36,582 nucleotides of DNA, from contig CALADH010000081.1 in NCBI GenBank assembly GCA_937890745.1, positions 1-36,582 on the forward strand, read 5' to 3'. The position numbers and the translations under genes are program-made. Source of the DNA: Scybalocola_A sp900557175 (GTDB lineage: Bacteria; Bacillota; Clostridia; Lachnospirales; Lachnospiraceae). The notes under the pieces were generated by a model. It saw only the letters and a list, made by a program, of their open reading frames with translations, did no database searches and had not been told where the DNA came from. Shown here one piece after another: positions 16,438 to 25,602 of this stretch (its first letter is position 1; every line of letters starts with the position of its first letter).

Positions 16438-18495
16438 TTAAAGACCAAGCAGACCGAGCAGCGGCGCAATAATTAAATCAATAATTTTAATACCGATAAA
16501 CGGAACAATCACTCCTCCGACGCCGTAAATACCCATATTTTTAAGAAGCATCTTTTCCGAACGCATCGGTTTGTATTTGACGCCGCGCATAGCAATCGGA
16601 ATAAGGCACGGAATAATAATCGCATTAAAAATTAAAGCGGATAAAATCGCACTGTACGTTGTTGCAAGACGCATAATATTTAAAACCTGCATCTGAGGAA
16701 TGAAAAGCGTAAACATTGCCGGGATAATCGCAAAGTATTTTGCAACGTCATTGGCGATACTGAACGTCGTCAGCGCGCCTCTTGTAATAAGCAGCTGCTT
16801 TCCGATTTCCACAACCTCGATAATTTTTGTCGGATCAGAATCAAGGTCAACCATATTCGCCGCCTCTTTAGCTGCGGCTGTACCGCTGTTCATTGCAAGC
16901 CCGACGTCCGCCTGTGCCAGCGCCGGCGCATCATTCGTGCCGTCGCCGGTCATGGCAACAATTTTACCTTCGGCCTGCTCCTTTTTAATTTCTTCAATTT
17001 TATCTTCCGGCTTACACTCTGCGATAAAACCGTCGACGCCTGCCTCTTTGGCAATTGTTGCCGCGGTAAGCGGATTATCGCCGGTACACATAACTGTTTT
17101 GATACCGATTTTCCGAAGCTGCATAAACCGCTCGGCAAGTCCCGGTTTTACAGTATCCTTTAAATAAATGACACCGTAGATCACATTTGCGGCACAGACA
17201 ACAAGCGGCGTACCGCCAAGCCGTGAAACATCTGTCACAATGCCGTCCAAATCCTTCGGAACTTTTCCGCCTTTTTCTGTCACATATGCCTTGATTGCTT
17301 CGCTGGCGCCCTTTCTTACCTCAGTACCGTCTGAAAGATTCACACCGCTCATTTTTGTCTGAGCTGTAAACTCGATAAATGTCATCTGCCCTGCAAGGTC
17401 ATCGGTAATTTTTGTTCCCATATTTTTGCCCAGCTCTACGATGGATTTCCCTTCCGGTGTACTGTCGCTTAAAGAAGTCATCACACTGTAATCAATTAAA
17501 TCTTCCTTTGAAACACCTTCAACCGGATAGAAATCCGCAGCCAAACGGTTTCCGTAAGTGATTGTACCTGTTTTATCAAGAATCATTGTATCCACATCGC
17601 CGCAGGCCTCAACAGCCTTACCGGACATAGCAATAACATTAAATCGTGTCACCCTGTCCATACCGGCAATACCGATAGCCGAAAGCAGGGCGCCGATAGT
17701 TGTCGGTATAAGACAGACAAGTAATGCAACCATTGTTGCAATCGGAATATGAACACCCGTATATTGTGCAAGCGGATACAGTGTCACAATAACGATAATA
17801 AAAATTACTGTTAAGCTAATCAGCAATATATTTAATGCGATTTCATTGGGCGTTTTCTTTCTTGAAGCGCCCTCAACAAGGGAAATCATTTTATCAAGGA
17901 AAGACGCACCCGGCTCCGATGTGATTCTTATTTTCAGCCAGTCGCTGACAACCATCGTACCGCCGGTCACCGATGAGAAATCACCGCCGGATTCTCTTGT
18001 GACCGGTGCGGATTCGCCTGTAATGGCCGACTCGTCGACCGAAGCGATACCTTCAATGACCTCGCCGTCATTTGGGATTGTCTCATTGGCATAAACAATG
18101 ACAACATCTCCCTTTTTTAACTCAGAAGCGCTGACTTCCCTTGTGCTGCCATCTTTTAAAATCAGATGCGCCGTCGTATCCTTTTTCGTCTTTTTCAGCG
18201 TCTCTGCCTGAGCCTTGCCTCGTCCTTCCGCAACCGCCTCTGCAAAGTTTGCAAAGAGCACTGTCACAAATAGAATCGCCGCAACAATACCGTTATAAAT
18301 TCTCAAATCACTTGAATCCCCGAATACCGTCGGGAAAAAAGTCATCATCAGTACAATGACAAAACCTATTTCAACAACAAACATCACCGGATTTTTAATC
18401 ATATATCTCGGATCTAATTTTTTAAAAGCACCAATAATTGAACTTTTTAAGATGTCCTTTGTGATGAATTTTGTTTTATTTTCCTTTTTAGCCAT
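16438..18495 (-). CDS. kdpB: K+-transporting P-type ATPase catalytic subunit B
   Basis: A 685-aa P-type ATPase that hydrolyses ATP to drive KdpA. Visible are the actuator motif TGES (SAITGESAPVT, about 160), the phosphorylation motif DKTGT with Asp at about 307, the nucleotide-binding KGASEAI segment, and the hinge TGDGTNDAPALAQADVG. Seven or so membrane segments are present. Length agrees with the family. The start could also be an ATG two codons earlier; AAGGA spacing favours 18495. It lies 25 nt after kdpA. Confidence 0.96.
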   Translation of the reverse strand: MAKKENKTKFITKDILKSSIIGAFKKLDPRYMIKNPVMFVVEIGFVIVLMMTFFPTVFGDSSDLRIYNGIVAAILFVTVLFANFAEAVAEGRGKAQAETLKKTKKDTTAHLILKDGSTREVSASELKKGDVVIVYANETIPNDGEVIEGIASVDESAITGESAPVTRESGGDFSSVTGGTMVVSDWLKIRITSEPGASFLDKMISLVEGASRKKTPNEIALNILLISLTVIFIIVIVTLYPLAQYTGVHIPIATMVALLVCLIPTTIGALLSAIGIAGMDRVTRFNVIAMSGKAVEACGDVDTMILDKTGTITYGNRLAADFYPVEGVSKEDLIDYSVMTSLSDSTPEGKSIVELGKNMGTKITDDLAGQMTFIEFTAQTKMSGVNLSDGTEVRKGASEAIKAYVTEKGGKVPKDLDGIVTDVSRLGGTPLVVCAANVIYGVIYLKDTVKPGLAERFMQLRKIGIKTVMCTGDNPLTAATIAKEAGVDGFIAECKPEDKIEEIKKEQAEGKIVAMTGDGTNDAPALAQADVGLAMNSGTAAAKEAANMVDLDSDPTKIIEVVEIGKQLLITRGALTTFSIANDVAKYFAIIPAMFTLFIPQMQVLNIMRLATTYSAILSALIFNAIIIPCLIPIAMRGVKYKPMRSEKMLLKNMGIYGVGGVIVPFIGIKIIDLIIAPLLGLLGL

Positions 18496-18520
18496 CTTCA
18501 TTCTTCCTTTCCGGCATGAT

Positions 18521-20263
18521 TTACGGCATCCAAAGCGTCAAATGCTCTGCGATTGGTCCAAGCGCCAGCGCCGGTAAAAATGTCAATGCCGCAAAAATAT
18601 ATACGATAAATACTAATACAAGGGTAAAAATTACATTATCTGTTCTCAGCGTTCCGACCGTCTCATTCATCTTCCGTTTTGCAAGAAGACTTCCGGCAAT
18701 GGCAAGCTGAGCTGCGATTGCTATATATCTTCCGAAGAACATTGCAAGTCCGGCTGTAATGTTCCAGAAATAGCTGTTGTCTGCAAGTCCCTCAAAGCCT
18801 GAACCGTTATTGGCTGCCGACGACGCATATTCGTAAAGCACCTGCGTCAGTCCATGGAAGCCCGGATTTGTAATACCCTCAAGTCCGGCCGATGACGCCA
18901 CTGCAAGCGCCGAAAAACCGAGAATTAAAAGCGGATGAACAATAAGCACAATAGCGACAAGCTTCATCTCTTTACCTTCTATCTTCTTTCCGAGATATTC
19001 CGGCGTACGCCCAATCATAAGACCGCATATAAATACAGTCAGAATCACGTACATAAGCATATTCATCAGACCGACGCCCTTGCCTCCGAAAACACAGTTG
19101 AGCATCATATTTAAAAGCGGTACAAAGCCGCCCATCGGCGTCAATGTATCATGCATATTGTTGACCGTTCCTGTCGTAAACGATGTCGTTACCGTTGTAA
19201 AAAGTGATGACTGGGCAATGCCGAACCGGACCTCCTTGCCCTCCATGCTGCCCATCTCCTGACTTAATCCCGCCTGCTCAAGCGCCGGATTTCCCGCAGA
19301 TTCCGATGTAAAACAAAGCGTCAGGCTGATTAAAAAAATCATAGACATTGCCGCAAAAATAACTCGTCCCTGAGAGCCAAAAATAACTCTTTTCTTTGCC
19401 GCCGGCAGCAGTGCATTCTTTTCTGCAGCCGCCTCTTTTCTGCGGTCATGCACCATACGCCCAAAGGTAATAACACAGGCACCCGGAAGAAGCATCATAG
19501 AAATCAGCTCTGTAATATTGGATATAATCGTCGGATTTTCAAATGGCGTTGCCGAGTTGGCGCCGAAAAAGCCGCCGCCGTTTGTTCCGATATGCTTAAT
19601 GGATTCCAGCGCCGCCACCGGTCCCATCGCCAAATCCTGCTTCGTACCCTCAATCGTCCCGACAGTAATATTTTCAATAAAGTTCTGAGGCACGCCCTGA
19701 CTGACTAAAAGCAGACCGACGATAAATGCAAACGGAATTAAAATACGTGTCGTAATTCTCACCATATCTTCGTAAAAGTTACCGAGATCCTTTCGTCCTC
19801 CCGCAAGTCCCCGGCAGAACGCCATACATGCGGCATAACCGCTGGCTGCCGATGTAAACATCATAAAGATAATAACAAATACCTGCGAAAAATAGCTCAG
19901 CCCCGACTCACCGGAATAATGCTGCAAGTTTGTATTTGTCATAAAGCTTATGATTGTATTAAACGAAAGTGTGGACTCCATGCCTTCAATGCCATTTGGA
20001 TTGGCAAATAAAATACCCTGAAGTCTTAAAACCAAATAGCCGACGCCAATCATCACCGCATTTGTCATCAAAAGATTTAATGCGTACTGCTTCCAGTCCA
20101 TACCGGCCCGGCTTATTTTAAATACCTTGTAGATAGCGCCGTCCACTCTGTTAAACACAGCGTCGGCAAAGGTTTTCTGATTTGTCGCGATGTGATACAT
20201 ATAGGTACCCACCGGAATCACAAGTGCCGCAAATATTGCCAGCGTTACGATAATTTGTAACAT
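18521..20263 (-). CDS. kdpA: K+-transporting ATPase subunit A (channel-like)
   Basis: A 580-aa polytopic membrane protein of the superfamily of K+ transporters, providing the potassium-selective pore of KdpFABC. Four pore-loop segments are visible: TNTNLQHYSG, GTNGGGFFG, TTGTVNNMHDTLTP and AANNGSGFEG. It follows the tiny kdpF by 30 nt, with AGGAGG before the ATG. High potassium affinity is family knowledge. Confidence 0.97.
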   Translation of the reverse strand: MLQIIVTLAIFAALVIPVGTYMYHIATNQKTFADAVFNRVDGAIYKVFKISRAGMDWKQYALNLLMTNAVMIGVGYLVLRLQGILFANPNGIEGMESTLSFNTIISFMTNTNLQHYSGESGLSYFSQVFVIIFMMFTSAASGYAACMAFCRGLAGGRKDLGNFYEDMVRITTRILIPFAFIVGLLLVSQGVPQNFIENITVGTIEGTKQDLAMGPVAALESIKHIGTNGGGFFGANSATPFENPTIISNITELISMMLLPGACVITFGRMVHDRRKEAAAEKNALLPAAKKRVIFGSQGRVIFAAMSMIFLISLTLCFTSESAGNPALEQAGLSQEMGSMEGKEVRFGIAQSSLFTTVTTSFTTGTVNNMHDTLTPMGGFVPLLNMMLNCVFGGKGVGLMNMLMYVILTVFICGLMIGRTPEYLGKKIEGKEMKLVAIVLIVHPLLILGFSALAVASSAGLEGITNPGFHGLTQVLYEYASSAANNGSGFEGLADNSYFWNITAGLAMFFGRYIAIAAQLAIAGSLLAKRKMNETVGTLRTDNVIFTLVLVFIVYIFAALTFLPALALGPIAEHLTLWMP

Positions 20264-20293
20264 ACCTTAAAGCCTCCTGTTTTATTTTCTTTT

Positions 20294-20395
20294 TCACTTC
20301 TTTTTAGGCGTAACCTGCGCTTCACACCAGTCAATAAACAGCCTGACAGACAAAACACAGACAAGCAGCAATGCTGCCATAAGCAAATCCATCAT
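20294..20395 (-). CDS. kdpF: KdpF small membrane subunit
   Basis: A 33-aa peptide missed by length filters: MMDLLMAALLLVCVLSVRLF followed by a short polar tail ending in three Lys. It has a single N-terminal membrane helix and stands directly before kdpA, the size and place of KdpF. GGAGG lies 8 nt before the first ATG, and a second ATG follows at once. Known KdpF stabilises the KdpABC complex. Sequence similarity in such short peptides is weak, so the assignment rests on position, size and topology. Confidence 0.75.
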   Translation of the reverse strand: MMDLLMAALLLVCVLSVRLFIDWCEAQVTPKKK

Positions 20396-20440
20396 CTTTA
20401 CTCCCTCCTTCTTAGTTCGCTATTAAATCTACCACAAAGC

Positions 20441-20489
20441 ATTTAAAGACAGTGTTAAGTATTGGCAAATGGCATAAAGATAGTATAAA
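20441..20489 (-). promoter_or_regulatory. kdp operon promoter with candidate KdpE box
   Basis: A weak promoter, TTGCCA (20468-20463), 16 nt, TTAAAT (20446-20441), precedes kdpF. Four bases upstream of the -35 lies TTTATACTATCTTTATG (20489-20473), a direct repeat TTTATA-N5-TTTATG. From memory the E. coli KdpE site has the same TTTATA-N5-TTTACA layout and also lies just upstream of a poor promoter. The space is too short for a c-di-AMP (ydaO) riboswitch. Confidence 0.65.
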
Positions 20490-20524
20490 GATAAAGAAAA
20501 AACTGCCATCACACGATTATTAAA

Positions 20525-21910
20525 TTAAATCCAAAAATTCTTAAATTCATTTCTCAGCACTTTTGTACATACTTCTTCGCCCTCGCGCGCAAGCTTTTCC
20601 TCATCAACACCTGGCAAATGACCGTCTTTGTAAACAACCTTACCGTTGACCATCGTCATCCATACAGGTCCTGTAACACCGACTCTCGCCAGCATATTTT
20701 TAGGATCATGAAGCGCGCCTGTAAGCTCAAGCTTATTCGTATCGATCATAAAGAGGTCTGCGCCCTTTTCAATTTCAAGAGAACCAAGCTCCGGACGTCC
20801 GAGCATCTTGGCACCGTTGATTGTGGCAACCTTTAACATATCGTAGGCTGATGTACAGCCGCCTCTTTCTTTTGTGTGATAGGACTGCATCAAGTAAGCC
20901 ATACGCAGAGCGTCAAGCTCGTTGGAGCTGTCGTTTGTCGCAGAGCCGTCACAGCCAAGGCTGACTAAAATGCCCATTTCTGTCAATTTCTTAATGTCAA
21001 GAATCGGAAAACCGCCAAGAACAGCCGGGGCCGGACAGTGAGAAATACCTGTCTTCGTCTCTGCGAGCACCTTGTATTCCTCCGGTGTCAATTCCCATGC
21101 ATGAGCATAGAAAACATCTTCGCCGACAAAACCCATCTCACGGCACCATTCTACAGTTCTCACACCATAACGTTCTTTGATGCCCTCGCTCTCACCTTCG
21201 CCGAGATGTGTGTGAAGGCGCACACCCTTATCTCTTGCCAGCTTTAAGGATTCAACGAAAGTATCCTTATAGCAGTTAATCGGCTGGCACGGTGCGACAA
21301 TAATCTGATTCATCGCATACGGCGCTGCATCATGATATTTATCAATCAGGCGCTCACAGTCTTTAATAAACTCGTCTGTAGACTCAACCATTGCCGCCGG
21401 AATAGAACTTCCCTTTTCTCTAGGCAGTGTATTGCCGCCGCGGCCGGCGCTGTAACGGATACCAAGCTGTGCTGCCGCCTCCATCTGTCTGTCCACAGGA
21501 CGTTTGCCCGTCGCCGTTGTGTAGCAATACTGATGATCAAAGGCTGTTGTACAGCCGTGCTTTAACAGATCAGCCATCGCCGTCAGCGAAGAATAGTAAA
21601 TGACATTATCATCAATTTTCTGGAAAATACGGTAAATCTTATCAATCCAATCCATCACTGTCAGATTCGGATAATCAATCGTTGTCATATTGCGGACAAA
21701 TGTCTGGAAGAAATGATGATGTGTATTGACAAGTCCCGGATAAACAAACTTGCCCGATGCATCAATCACCTCTGCGTCCTCTGCCTTAATATCTTTGCCG
21801 ATTGCCGCAATCTTCGGTCCGTCAATCAGCATATCACTGTCATAAAATACATTATCCTTCTCATCGCATGTCACGATGGCTTTTGCATTCTTAATTAAAA
21901 TCTTACTCAT
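20525..21910 (-). CDS. Purine deaminase-like amidohydrolase (8-oxoguanine/guanine deaminase family)
   Basis: A 461-aa cytoplasmic amidohydrolase of the deaminase branch. Metal ligands are visible in VNTHHHFFQT (HxH, near 65), LHTHLGEG (about 235), YAHAWELTPEE and the Asp of LGCDGSATNDSSN, which resemble 8-oxoguanine, isoxanthopterin and related purine deaminases more than cytosine deaminase. The C-terminal KGADLFMIDT strand is standard. It is transcribed after the nucleoside transporter genes, separated by 56 nt containing a small hairpin, so it probably deaminates a purine base or derivative derived from imported nucleosides. Exact substrate (8-oxoguanine, guanine, other) cannot be told by eye. 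AAAGGGG precedes the ATG. Confidence 0.85.
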   Translation of the reverse strand: MSKILIKNAKAIVTCDEKDNVFYDSDMLIDGPKIAAIGKDIKAEDAEVIDASGKFVYPGLVNTHHHFFQTFVRNMTTIDYPNLTVMDWIDKIYRIFQKIDDNVIYYSSLTAMADLLKHGCTTAFDHQYCYTTATGKRPVDRQMEAAAQLGIRYSAGRGGNTLPREKGSSIPAAMVESTDEFIKDCERLIDKYHDAAPYAMNQIIVAPCQPINCYKDTFVESLKLARDKGVRLHTHLGEGESEGIKERYGVRTVEWCREMGFVGEDVFYAHAWELTPEEYKVLAETKTGISHCPAPAVLGGFPILDIKKLTEMGILVSLGCDGSATNDSSNELDALRMAYLMQSYHTKERGGCTSAYDMLKVATINGAKMLGRPELGSLEIEKGADLFMIDTNKLELTGALHDPKNMLARVGVTGPVWMTMVNGKVVYKDGHLPGVDEEKLAREGEEVCTKVLRNEFKNFWI

Positions 21911-21934
21911 TTGTAATATCCCCTTTCATTTCAA

Positions 21935-21951
21935 AGAGCAATCTTTGCTCT
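21935..21951 (-). other. Intercistronic hairpin between permease and deaminase genes
   Basis: AGAGCAA-AGA-TTGCTCT forms a perfect 7-bp stem with a 3-nt loop in the 56-nt gap. No T-run follows, so it is more likely an mRNA processing or stabilising element than a terminator. Confidence 0.5.
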
Positions 21952-21966
21952 CTTGCACCTTCTGTC

Positions 21967-22908
21967 TTATCTGGAACCTCTGATATACGGCTTTGAAAGA
22001 CTTTCCGGCTCATTGCTGCGTCCGATAGAGCCAAGCAGCGCAATCAGCGTAATAATATACGGAAGCATGGCAAGCGCCTGAGTCGGCAGAGGCACACCAA
22101 GTGCCTGGAGACGAATCTGAAGCGCATTGGCGCCGCCGAAAACAAGTGCGGCGCCGAAGCTGCCAAGCGGAGTATACCGGCCTAAAATAACGGCGGCAAG
22201 CGCAATATAACCACGTCCGGAAATCATATTTTCCGAGAACTTTCCAAGCTGTACAAGAACAAGTACGGCGCCGCCGATACCGCCCATAATACCATTGACA
22301 ATAATAGCAATCCACTGATATTTATAAACAGAGATGCCCGCCGCATCAGCGGCTCTCGGATGCTCGCCGATTGATGAAAAGGCAAGTCCCGCCGACGTCT
22401 TCTTATAAAATACAATCGCTAAAATCACAAGCACATAAACAAGATATGTCATAATATCCTGATTAAAAAGCGCCTCTCCAATTACCGGAATATCCGACAG
22501 CACAGGAATTTTAATTGTTTCCAGTGTTGCCACCTGCTGATAAGACTGTCCCTCGCTCATCAGTTTATAGCCAAAGCTTGTCACACCAAGCATAAATATG
22601 TTTAGCGCAATACCGCTGACAGACTGATTCTGTGCCAGCTTAATACATAAAAAGCCGTGAATCAGGCTGACAAGACAGCCGCCGAGCATACCGCAGATTA
22701 AACCGACAATCGTGCTTCCGCTGTAAAAAGCGCCGACAAAAGAGAAAAACGCACCGCTAAGCATCACGCCCTCCATACCGATATTCAAAATACCGGCACG
22801 TTCCAGAAAGACTTCACCGAGGGCGGCATAAATTAACGGTACAGCCATACGGACAGCCGCCGTAAAAAATGCTGTAAAAAAAGTCAATGTAAAAATCTGT
22901 TCTAACAT
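21967..22908 (-). CDS. Nucleoside ABC transporter permease, NupQ/YufQ type
   Basis: A 313-aa inner-membrane permease of the branched-chain/BPD_transp_2 family, with eight or more hydrophobic segments and the family stretches LGEVFLERAGILNIGMEG near residue 32-50 and GRGYIALAAVILGRYTPLGSFGAALVFGGA. It pairs with the permease upstream to form the pore of a BMP-type purine nucleoside importer, as in B. subtilis NupNOPQ. AAGGAGG precedes the ATG; 12 nt separate it from the preceding permease gene. Confidence 0.92.
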   Translation of the reverse strand: MLEQIFTLTFFTAFFTAAVRMAVPLIYAALGEVFLERAGILNIGMEGVMLSGAFFSFVGAFYSGSTIVGLICGMLGGCLVSLIHGFLCIKLAQNQSVSGIALNIFMLGVTSFGYKLMSEGQSYQQVATLETIKIPVLSDIPVIGEALFNQDIMTYLVYVLVILAIVFYKKTSAGLAFSSIGEHPRAADAAGISVYKYQWIAIIVNGIMGGIGGAVLVLVQLGKFSENMISGRGYIALAAVILGRYTPLGSFGAALVFGGANALQIRLQALGVPLPTQALAMLPYIITLIALLGSIGRSNEPESLSKPYIRGSR

Positions 22909-22920
22909 AACCGCACCTCC

Positions 22921-23952
22921 TTAATTCTTTTCTTTCTTTTTAAAGGTTGAAAGGTGGAACATCTTTCTTCCGAGGACAAGCAGCACGACAAGTCCGACTA
23001 AAATGCTGACAATGGCTGACGGAATACCAAGCTGGCGCTGCATAGAATTTGCGCCGACCTGCATAGTTGCAAAACCGATCGCTGCAATTAAAACGCCAAT
23101 CGGGTTATTTGAAGCAATCAGCGCAATTAATACCGCCGTATAACCACAGTCCGAAGAAATACCCTCAATCAGCTTCTTTTGAATACCGATAACCTCAATC
23201 ACACCGGCAAGACCGGCAAGCCCGCCGCTTAAGAAAGCGGAAATAACAATATTTTTCATGACAGAAATACCTGTGCACTTAGCCGCTCTTTTATTAAAGC
23301 CGACAACCTTGATTTCATAGCCGACCTTTGTCTTCTCCATAAGCACCCACACAATAATGACTGCGGCAACAGCAATAATAATGCCGGCATTCAGACGTGT
23401 CGGCGGCATAAGAAGCTTTAACGCCGCTGAAGACTCGATGCGCGCCGACTGAGGCACCGTGCCGGCCGGATCCATGAGAAATGTTCTCACGGCAATGCCT
23501 AAAAAGTTGATGGCAATATAATTTAACATAATTGTCACGATAATTTCCGAAATGCCGAACTTCGCCTTAAAAATCGCCGCAATTAACGCCCAAAGTCCAC
23601 CGCAGATAAATCCTGCAAGCATTGAAAGCACAATTCTTGCCGGTCCCGGCACACCCGTTAAGTTTAAAGCAACAGCTGCCGCCGCAATAGCACCCATATA
23701 AAACTGACCTTCGGCGCCAATATTGAAGAAACCTGTTCTGAAGGCAACTGCACAGCCGAGTCCTGTAAGAATTAACGGCGTCGCCTTGACAAATACTTCT
23801 GCAAAGCTGCTGGCATTACCAAAAATACCATTAAAAAACATCCGGTAACCTTCAGCCGGACTGACATCGCAAAGCAGCATCATCACCGTGCCGGCAGCGA
23901 CAGTGATCAGTATAATCCATACAATATCTAATAACTGTTTTTTCTTACTCAT
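22921..23952 (-). CDS. Nucleoside ABC transporter permease, NupP/YufP type
   Basis: A 343-aa permease with an N-terminal membrane anchor, then VKATPLILTGLGCAVAFRTG and FNIGAEGQFYMGAIAA, signature of the BPD_transp_2 sugar/nucleoside permease group. Its start overlaps the end of the ATPase gene by 4 nt, indicating coupled translation, with GGAG ahead of the ATG. It forms the heterodimeric membrane part with the downstream permease. Confidence 0.92.
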   Translation of the reverse strand: MSKKKQLLDIVWIILITVAAGTVMMLLCDVSPAEGYRMFFNGIFGNASSFAEVFVKATPLILTGLGCAVAFRTGFFNIGAEGQFYMGAIAAAAVALNLTGVPGPARIVLSMLAGFICGGLWALIAAIFKAKFGISEIIVTIMLNYIAINFLGIAVRTFLMDPAGTVPQSARIESSAALKLLMPPTRLNAGIIIAVAAVIIVWVLMEKTKVGYEIKVVGFNKRAAKCTGISVMKNIVISAFLSGGLAGLAGVIEVIGIQKKLIEGISSDCGYTAVLIALIASNNPIGVLIAAIGFATMQVGANSMQRQLGIPSAIVSILVGLVVLLVLGRKMFHLSTFKKKEKN

Positions 23953-25475
23953 ACTGCTGTCTCCTCTCCTGTAATGCCGCCCATAAGCAGCCCGAGCTTA
24001 TCTAATGTAATATCTCTATGTTCGAGTACACCGGCAATTTTGCCGCCAAACATTACGGCTACTCTGTCGGAAAGCTGCATAATTTCCTCCAAATCCGCGG
24101 AAATTAAAATAACACTCTTTCCTAAATTGCGCTGCTCCATAAGCACTTTTCTGACAAACTCTGTAGCGCCGATATCAAGTCCTCTTGTCGGCTGACTTGC
24201 AATAATCAGGCTTGCTTTATCCGTAATCTCTCTCGCAAGCACAACCTTCTGCTGATTACCGCCGGACATCAGCTTTACAGGCGTATCGCTTGTGGACTTT
24301 CCTGATGTCTTAATTCTATAATTTTCAATGGCATTCATCGCCGCTTCTTTAATCCAGCGTTTATTAAAAAATCCTGCCTTTGAATACGGATATTCACCGT
24401 ATTGACGAAGAATCATATTATCGGCAAGACTCATATCAAGCACGAGCCCATCGGCATGTCTGTCATCAGAAATATAGGAAATTCCGCTCTTAAACCGCTC
24501 TTTTACTTTCTGTGAAGTCATATCTTTTCCCATAAATGTAAGCTTGCCGCCGCTCGGCTTCATAATGCCCGCAATAACCTCCGCCAGCTCCTTCTGGCCG
24601 TTGCCGTCCACACCGGCAATACCTAAAATCTCACCCTTTTTCACTTCAAGGTTAATATCATCGAGCAATGGACGTTTATGTCCTTTTTTTACTGTAATGC
24701 CGCTCAGCAAAAGCGCCGTCTCACTGACCGCCGTCTCTCTTGCTTGAAAATCTGCATTCAGTTCCCGTCCGATCATATAGTGAGAAAGCTCCTCCGGAGA
24801 AGTTTCGGCTGTCACTAAATCCATCACCTTTTTGCCGTCTCTTAAAATCGTTACGCGGTCACTGATGCTCATAATCTCACTCATGCGGTGTGTAATAATA
24901 ATAATCGCATGTCCCTCGCTCTTTAACTTTCTTAATACATCAAAAAACTGCTCTGTCTCTGCCGGTGTAAGAACACCTGTCGGTTCATCCAGTATGAGAA
25001 GCTCGACATCTCTGTAAAGTGCTTTTAAAATCTCGACACGCTGCTGCTGTCCAACAGAAAGCGAATTAATTTTTGCATCAGGCTCCACCTGAAGACCATA
25101 CTTTTCAGAAAGTGCCAAAAGTCTCTCTTTTGCCGCTTTTCTATCAACAAAAACGCCTGTCCCCTTAAGTCCGAGAACAACATTATCGAGCACGCTCATT
25201 TTATTTACAAGAGAAAAGTGCTGATGCACCATGCCAATGCCCTCGGCAATAGCATCCTTCGGAGAGGCAAAATGAACCTTTTTGCCCTTCCACAAAACTT
25301 CACCCGAATCTGCAGCGTAAATACCGAAAAGAATATTCATCAATGTTGTTTTGCCCGCGCCGTTTTCTCCGAGAAGCGCGTGAATCTCTCCCTTTTCAAC
25401 CGATAAGTCAACCTCCTCGTTGGCATAAACGCCTGAAAAGGCCTTGCTGATATGTTTCATCTCCAAAATTCCCAT
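23949..25475 (-). CDS. Nucleoside ABC transporter ATPase with two ABC domains (NupO/YufO type)
   Basis: A 508-aa duplicated ABC ATPase. The first domain has Walker A LLGENGAGKTTLM (about 34-46), signature LSVGQQQRVEIL and Walker B LLILDEPTGVLTP. The second has a degenerate Walker A GVDGNGQKELAE, as usual for this family, signature MSGGNQQKVVLAREI, and DIGATEFVRK. Length and arrangement match sugar/nucleoside importers of the RbsA/NupO type. AAAGGAG precedes the ATG. It is 127 nt downstream of the binding-protein gene; that gap holds a hairpin. Confidence 0.94.
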   Translation of the reverse strand: MGILEMKHISKAFSGVYANEEVDLSVEKGEIHALLGENGAGKTTLMNILFGIYAADSGEVLWKGKKVHFASPKDAIAEGIGMVHQHFSLVNKMSVLDNVVLGLKGTGVFVDRKAAKERLLALSEKYGLQVEPDAKINSLSVGQQQRVEILKALYRDVELLILDEPTGVLTPAETEQFFDVLRKLKSEGHAIIIITHRMSEIMSISDRVTILRDGKKVMDLVTAETSPEELSHYMIGRELNADFQARETAVSETALLLSGITVKKGHKRPLLDDINLEVKKGEILGIAGVDGNGQKELAEVIAGIMKPSGGKLTFMGKDMTSQKVKERFKSGISYISDDRHADGLVLDMSLADNMILRQYGEYPYSKAGFFNKRWIKEAAMNAIENYRIKTSGKSTSDTPVKLMSGGNQQKVVLAREITDKASLIIASQPTRGLDIGATEFVRKVLMEQRNLGKSVILISADLEEIMQLSDRVAVMFGGKIAGVLEHRDITLDKLGLLMGGITGEETAV

Positions 25476-25496
25476 ACCGAAGTCTCCTTTAAAGCA

Positions 25497-25534
25497 GACA
25501 GGGGCGATACGTCTTCTCCGCTACCGTCCCTGTC
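25497..25534 (-). other. Intercistronic stem-loop between binding-protein and ATPase genes
   Basis: GACAGGG (25534-25528 in minus reading) pairs with CCCTGTC (25503-25497) around a GC-rich loop. No T-run follows. Such stems after a binding-protein gene commonly keep its mRNA more abundant than that of the membrane genes; that role is inferred. Confidence 0.45.
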
Positions 25535-25602
25535 AAAATTCCGTGTATTCTTTAACTGCCGCAGACCGCCGTGCTTCCTGCAAGAGCAGTTCATCTTTAT
25601 TT

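Noticed and set aside
20396..20524. c-di-AMP (ydaO) riboswitch before kdp
   Set aside because: The gap holds only about 129 nt including a promoter, and no ydaO motifs are visible; a KdpE-like box fits better.
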